From an uncultured Clostridia bacterium (GTDB lineage Bacteria > Bacillota > Clostridia > Oscillospirales > Ruminococcaceae), in NCBI GenBank assembly GCA_947427325.1, contig CANEHP010000085.1, forward strand, positions 1 to 9,188: a stretch of DNA of 9,188 bases, written 5' to 3'. Each line of letters begins with the position of its first letter. Within the stretch, counting starts at the first letter, position 1. The position numbers and the translations under genes were made by a program. This document shows positions 5,575 to 9,188 of the stretch, one piece after another. Under the pieces are notes generated by a model. The model did not search any database. It was not told where the DNA came from and worked only from the letters and a program-made list of their open reading frames with translations.

Positions 5575-6882
5575 ATGGCATTAGGCGGAGGAACTTTTAC
5601 ATTACAAAATAAGGAGCTGCCCGGCGCATACATCAATTTTGTGTCGGCGGCAAATGCAAACGCCGCTCTTTCGGAAAGAGGGATTTGCACAATGCCCCTG
5701 GAGCTTGACTGGGGTGTTGAAGATCGGGTTTTCGAGGTTTCAAGCGAAGATTTTCAAAAGAACAGCTCGGAGCTTTTCGGCTATGATTACGGCGACCGCA
5801 GGCTTAAGGGTCTTAGGGATTTGTTTCTTAATGCAAGGACATTGTACGCTTACCGCATCAACGGCGGCGGGGCCAAGGCGGCTAACGATCTGGCGGAGGC
5901 TTTGTACAGCGGCGTCAGGGGCAACGATTTAAAGATTTCCGTTGCCGTCAATGCCGATGATGAAAAGCTTTTTAATGTAAGCACCCTTCTCGGCACTGTG
6001 GAGGTTGATGTGCAGACGGTGGCAAGTGCGGAGGAGCTTATTCCCAATAAATATGTTAAGTGGAAGGAGGGAATTGCTCTTTCCGCTGCTGCGGCTTTGC
6101 CCTTGGTTGGCGGTAAAAACGGAGAGATTAATGGCGAAAATTATCAGGATTATTTGGATAAGATTGAGTCTTACAGCTTTAACATTATGGGGGCGGCTGT
6201 TACAGATGAAACCGTGAAGGCTTTATTTGCTGCATTTAACAAGCGTATGCGCGAGGAGATGGGCGTTAAGTTTCAGCTTGTGCTTTATCGCTATGCGGCG
6301 GATTACTTCGGCGTAGTCAATGTTCAGAACGAGGCGTATGACGAGGACTTCGGCGAGTCGGCTCTTGTTTATTGGACTGCCGGCGCATTGGCAGGCTGCG
6401 AGGTTAACAGAAGCGTGCAGAACAAGGTTTATGACGGTGAATTTTCCGTTGATACAAGCTATACTCAGACCGATTTAAGAAAGGCGGTTAAGAGCGGCAA
6501 ATTTATCTTGCACAAGGTTGGCTCTGATGTAAGAGTATTGGCGGATATTAACAGCCTTGTGACAGTTTCCGATACTCAGGGTCAGGTGTTTACGGAAAAT
6601 CAGACGGTGCGTGTTATGGATCAGATCGCCAATGATATTGCGGTATTGTTCAACACTAAATATCTTGGCGTTGTACCCAACGACAAGGCGGGCAGGGTTT
6701 CGTTATGGTCGGATATTGTCAAGCACCATCAGCAGCTTGGCGAAATCGGCGCTATAGAGAATTTTTCCGACAGCGATGTTTCGGTTCGGCAGGGAAACAG
6801 CAAGAAGAGCGTGGTTGTCACCGATTCCGTAACTGTGGCTAACGCTATGAGCAAGGTTTATATGACCGTTACCGTGGCATAG
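5575..6882 (+). CDS. Contractile tail sheath protein, XkdK-like
   Basis: This 435-residue protein would polymerise around the tail tube and contract to drive the tube through the target envelope. The N-terminus, GGGTFTLQNKELPGAYINFV followed by ERGICTMPLELDWG, is the hallmark start of PBSX XkdK-like sheaths. A variable middle region (about 80-270) corresponds to the outward-facing domain. The C-terminal part (about 300-435), with TYTQTDLRKAV-like residues, VSDTQGQVFTENQTVRVMDQ and FNTKYLGVVPNDKAGR, matches the conserved inner domain that makes the sheath mesh. Length is in the family's usual range. AAGGGAAGG lies 9 bases before the ATG. It shows that the virion type is a myovirus or contractile particle, not siphoviral. 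The frame is intact. Confidence 0.93.
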   Translation: MALGGGTFTLQNKELPGAYINFVSAANANAALSERGICTMPLELDWGVEDRVFEVSSEDFQKNSSELFGYDYGDRRLKGLRDLFLNARTLYAYRINGGGAKAANDLAEALYSGVRGNDLKISVAVNADDEKLFNVSTLLGTVEVDVQTVASAEELIPNKYVKWKEGIALSAAAALPLVGGKNGEINGENYQDYLDKIESYSFNIMGAAVTDETVKALFAAFNKRMREEMGVKFQLVLYRYAADYFGVVNVQNEAYDEDFGESALVYWTAGALAGCEVNRSVQNKVYDGEFSVDTSYTQTDLRKAVKSGKFILHKVGSDVRVLADINSLVTVSDTQGQVFTENQTVRVMDQIANDIAVLFNTKYLGVVPNDKAGRVSLWSDIVKHHQQLGEIGAIENFSDSDVSVRQGNSKKSVVVTDSVTVANAMSKVYMTVTVA

Positions 6883-6906
6883 GGGCAATGAAAGGAGATT
6901 TATATT

Positions 6907-7389
6907 ATGGCAAACAATGTGGTTATGAAGGCTAAGGATACGGTTTTTGCGGGACTTGCAGAATGCTTTGTCACTATCGAGGGCAGACGGTATAACTTTA
7001 TGCAGGCCATTAACTTAGAAGCAAAGTTTGAAAAGAACAAAACCGAGGTGCCTATTTTAGGCAAAACGGGAAAGGGCAACAAGTCCACCGGCTGGAAAGG
7101 CACGGGAAGCGCAACCTTTCACTACAACACCTCTGTTTTCCGCCAGATGATGTTAAAGTATAAGGAGACAGGCGAGGACATTTATTTTGAAATTCAGGTT
7201 TCAAACGAAGATCCTACCTCTCAGGCGGGCAGACAGACTATGATACTTATAGACTGCAATATCGACGGAGGTATTTTGGCTAAGTTTGACGCTAACGGCG
7301 AGTATCTTGACGAGGAGATGGATTTTACCTTTGAGGATTTTAAGATGCCTGAAAGCTTTAATGAGTTGGATGGGTTTGTAACCAATTAA
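6907..7389 (+). CDS. Tail tube protein, XkdM-like
   Basis: A 160-residue protein that would stack as hexamers into the inner tail tube within the sheath. Evidence is its position directly after the sheath gene, its length, and family features: a beta-strand start (VTIEGRRYNFMQAINLEAKF), the loop ILGKTGKGNKSTGWKGTGSA (50-69) typical of XkdM-like tubes, and the acidic C-terminal strand LDEEMDFTFEDFKMPESF. AAAGGAG lies 9 bases before the ATG. In PBSX-like operons a tail-assembly chaperone and a long tape-measure gene follow here. Instead coding stops, and 590 bases of structured non-coding sequence lead to a xyloglucanase. The gene itself looks complete. Confidence 0.9.
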   Translation: MANNVVMKAKDTVFAGLAECFVTIEGRRYNFMQAINLEAKFEKNKTEVPILGKTGKGNKSTGWKGTGSATFHYNTSVFRQMMLKYKETGEDIYFEIQVSNEDPTSQAGRQTMILIDCNIDGGILAKFDANGEYLDEEMDFTFEDFKMPESFNELDGFVTN

Positions 7390-7410
7390 AAAAACAGATA
7401 AGTTACTTGA

Positions 7411-7477
7411 CAGCACGAATCTCGGAAACTGATCGTGCTGCGTATTTCTGCCTGAGTTTTCAGGCGGAAATACGCAG
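7411..7477. other. Two adjacent strong hairpins after the tail tube gene
   Basis: Hairpin 1 has an 8-bp perfect stem, CAGCACGA (7411-7418) with TCGTGCTG (7433-7440), and a 14-base loop. Hairpin 2 has CGTATTTCTGCCTGA (7441-7455) paired with 7460-7474 around a GTTT loop, with only one T-G wobble. It can grow by CTG (7438-7440) and CAG (7475-7477) to 18 bp, but only by taking three bases from hairpin 1, so the two compete. No T run follows either, so this is not a standard intrinsic terminator. It may protect the 3' end of the phage message or be a palindromic repeat. Confidence 0.75.
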
Positions 7478-7488
7478 TGCGGTTGGAG

Positions 7489-7675
7489 ACAGGAATTATA
7501 CTAATTCTTAATTAAAATAAGACAAAGCCGGCGGGTGGGGCGTTCCTGATCAAGGAAGTCCCGACGCAGGAATATGCGGATATTTCAAGTCGGGCTGACA
7601 CAGAGCAGGGACGCCCCGGTCGGTGGATTTGTCTGATTTTTATTAAGATTTAGTATTAGTATTGCTAACTCCTGT
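7489..7675. repeat. 187-bp imperfect palindromic element (MITE-like or structured RNA)
   Basis: The outer ends ACAGGAATTA (7489-7498) and TAACTCCTGT (7666-7675) match as inverted repeats at 9 of 10 positions. Inside them, 7501-7543 and 7611-7653 are two 43-base arms that pair along their whole length with no gaps and only about six true mismatches. The interior folds into two further arms: TTCCT/AGGAA (7543-7547 with 7553-7557), and CCCGAC/GTCGGG (7560-7565 with 7589-7594), the latter extended by a 7-bp stem, 7569-7575 with 7580-7586. There is no open frame and no clear target duplication. It looks like a non-autonomous mobile or dispersed palindrome; a structured RNA is the alternative. Confidence 0.72.
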
Positions 7676-7979
7676 AACTCAAGCAGCAACAGAGCGACGG
7701 AGGCTTATGGTTTTTTAACCCGAAAAAGCTGCCGAAAACGGTTGTCTTCCGAGTCGTAGATATTTTCCCTTTTCCAAAAATCCCACGCTCTCCTCCCCGA
7801 AAATGAAACTCATTTCATCACCGTTTACGCCCCGCAAAACTGTCACAATAGCCAAAACTCCCGAAAAAACTTTGTACCAAACTACCATAGCGGATTCAAT
7901 TTTTATATGGTAAAATGAAAATGTTGATTATAGACGTTTGCTTCTTTTTCAACACCAAAAGAAAAGAAAGGAGATACAT
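7676..7979. other. Non-coding leader between palindromic element and GH74 gene
   Basis: I see no gene on either strand. There is a small ATGAAA/TTTCAT inverted pair (7803-7808, 7813-7818). ACCATA (7884-7889) and TATGGT (7906-7911) form another inverted pair overlapping the possible promoter, and AAAGGAG (7967-7973) is the ribosome binding site of the downstream gene. No remnant of a tape-measure, chaperone or baseplate gene can be read. Confidence 0.6.
7908..7916 (+). promoter_or_regulatory. Possible extended -10 promoter for the GH74 gene
   Basis: TGGTAAAAT at 7908-7916 fits an extended -10 element; no convincing -35 box is visible 17 bases upstream. It lies 64 bases before the GH74 start codon. 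The ACCATA...TATGGT inverted pair overlaps it (7884-7911), a position where a regulator of a plant-polysaccharide gene could bind. Both ideas are inference. Confidence 0.3.
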
Positions 7980-9188
7980 ATGCTTAAAATTTCAAACAAG
8001 CTTTTCCCGGCGGCACTGGCTGTAATAATGACCATGACAGCCTTCACCGACTACTCTCGGGCAACCGAGAGCGGCAGTGCGTCCGATGTTTCCGATTCAA
8101 ATTCCGACTGGAGCTACAGCCAGTTTGCCATGGGCGGCGGCGGATATGTTTCGGGCGTTTTTGCCACTCCCGAGGAGGGGCTGTACTATGCGCGAACCGA
8201 CGTAGGCGGAGCTTACCGCTGGGATAAAGACGAGGGAAAGTGGAAATCGCTTTCTTATAATATAACAGAGGACGATAAGGGACTGTACGGTGTTGAAGGT
8301 TTGGCATTCGCTGCCGACGAACCGAAAAGGCTTTATCTTTTGGCAGGCACCGAGTATTTCAGCAACGGAAAAACCTGTGTCATGATCTCCGATGATTACG
8401 GCGAGACTTTTGAAACAGTTGACATTTCCGATTATGTCAGAGTTCACGGCAACGGCTATGGCAGACAGAACGGCGAGCGTATCGCCGTTGACCCCGTAAA
8501 TCCTGATATAGTTTACATCGGGGGCAGATTCGGCGGCCTTATCAAGAGCACCGACGGCGGCAGAACCTGGACCGTGGTGAAATCCTTATCCGACGCTACA
8601 TCCTTATCCAACGCTACAGATGCAAACGCCACCGACAAAAACGGTATCTGCTCCATAGCAATAGACCCCGATTCCTCCAACGGCTCGGAGTGCACAAGAG
8701 TTTATGTGGCTGTATCCAAAAACAATGAGGAAAACGTCTGGGTAAGCAATGACAGCGGCGAAAGCTGGTCGGCCGTGCCCGATCTCCCCAAAGAATTGTA
8801 TCCTCAGAGAATGAGATTTGACGGTCAAGGCAACCTTCTGATAACCTACGGTGAATTCGTAGGACCTGGAGACATAAACAACAGCGGCGGTATCTGGAGA
8901 CTTAACATAGCAAGCGGTGCGGTAGAGGATATCAGCCCCATTAAGTGCAGCATCGGCGATGTGGCAGTTGATCCCACCAATCCCGACAGAATGGTGGCAG
9001 TGACTGAAAACCACTGGAATTATCAGGGCAGCGTCTCTTGGGGCGATGAGACCATCCCCACGTATGGCGATGAGTTTTTCCGCACCACAGACGGCGGCAG
9101 GACCTGGGAGAGCATTAAAGATAAAATGATCAAGACCGACGGCGGTCTCCCTTGGACTGTTAAATACTACTCTATGCACTGGTGCGGC
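7980..9188 (+). CDS. GH74 xyloglucanase, N-terminal part (runs off the window)
   Basis: The frame is open from the ATG at 7980 to the edge: 403 codons with no stop. AAAGGAG lies 6 bases before the ATG. Residues 1 to about 28 are a signal peptide (Lys at 3 and 7, hydrophobic LFPAALAVIMTMTAF, likely cut near SRA), then a Ser/Asp-rich linker to about 43. The catalytic domain opens with GGGGYVSGV and the GH74 signature YARTDVGGAYRWD at 70-82; Asp74 aligns with the catalytic general base of the family. Asp-box motifs typical of the beta-propeller occur at 137-144, 190-197 (STDGGRTW), 256-263 and 369-376 (TTDGGRTW). Family members have two seven-bladed propellers and a second catalytic Asp near residue 480, so only about the first propeller is here and activity cannot be judged. 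The product would be exported to cut xyloglucan. A dockerin or binding module may follow. Confidence 0.92.
   Translation, partial: MLKISNKLFPAALAVIMTMTAFTDYSRATESGSASDVSDSNSDWSYSQFAMGGGGYVSGVFATPEEGLYYARTDVGGAYRWDKDEGKWKSLSYNITEDDKGLYGVEGLAFAADEPKRLYLLAGTEYFSNGKTCVMISDDYGETFETVDISDYVRVHGNGYGRQNGERIAVDPVNPDIVYIGGRFGGLIKSTDGGRTWTVVKSLSDATSLSNATDANATDKNGICSIAIDPDSSNGSECTRVYVAVSKNNEENVWVSNDSGESWSAVPDLPKELYPQRMRFDGQGNLLITYGEFVGPGDINNSGGIWRLNIASGAVEDISPIKCSIGDVAVDPTNPDRMVAVTENHWNYQGSVSWGDETIPTYGDEFFRTTDGGRTWESIKDKMIKTDGGLPWTVKYYSMHWCG
8583..8618 (+). repeat. 18-bp tandem duplication inside the GH74 gene
   Basis: Two adjacent 18-base units, 8583-8600 and 8601-8618, differ at one base and share TCCTTATCC and ACGCTACA. 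They encode SLSDAT and SLSNAT at residues 202-213, followed by a similar low-complexity DANATDKNG. The duplication keeps the frame and lies between the second Asp-box strand and the next blade, so it probably lengthens a surface loop of the first propeller. Confidence 0.88.

Noticed and set aside
7390..7488. Start of a tail-assembly chaperone or tape-measure gene after the tube
   Set aside because: All frames are interrupted and the sequence is made up of hairpins; no ribosome binding site with a start is present.
7501..7653. Known riboswitch or ribozyme class
   Set aside because: I compared it mentally with c-di-GMP, cobalamin, T-box, hammerhead and group II intron signatures and found no core motif that fits, so I report only a palindromic element.
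8604..9179. Minus-strand frame of 191 codons opposite the GH74 gene
   Set aside because: The plus strand encodes clear GH74 motifs and Asp boxes throughout; the minus frame shows no family features and no ribosome binding site.

Overview
The window reads as part of a Gram-positive, Clostridia-type chromosome. Nearly every gene has a strong AGGAGG-like ribosome binding site 4-9 bases before its start, GTG and probably TTG starts occur, and the phage proteins resemble those of clostridial contractile-tailed (PBSX-like) prophages. A secreted GH74 xyloglucanase follows on the same strand, which points to a plant-fibre-degrading gut or rumen Firmicute, perhaps Ruminococcus-like. The host assignment is inference; no taxonomic marker gene is present.

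Layout. Bases 1-461 hold no convincing gene. They contain a small terminator-like hairpin, a perfect 22-bp inverted repeat, a second smaller inverted repeat and a possible promoter. Bases 462-7389 are a compact run of nine genes, all on the + strand and all open: portal, scaffold, major capsid, two head-tail connector proteins, a tail-terminator-like protein, a small acidic conserved protein, tail sheath and tail tube. The only large gap inside it, 2602-2897, carries a 50-bp tandem triplication that starts inside the end of the scaffold gene. A possible promoter and a terminator-like hairpin follow, directly before the capsid gene. Bases 7390-7979 are non-coding and highly structured: two hairpins (7411-7477) and a 187-bp imperfect palindrome (7489-7675), then plain AT-rich leader. 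From 7980 a GH74 gene begins and runs off the right edge.

How the genes work together. Portal, scaffold and capsid would build a procapsid, the connector and terminator proteins would seal head to tail, and sheath plus tube would form a contractile tail. The block stops after the tube gene: tail-assembly chaperone, tape measure, baseplate, fibres and lysis genes do not follow, and no terminase lies in the 461 bases before the portal. It is therefore either a truncated prophage whose structural genes happen to be intact, a retained or domesticated head/tail module, or one part of a split element. The GH74 gene looks like an ordinary host gene with its own signal peptide and leader, not phage cargo.
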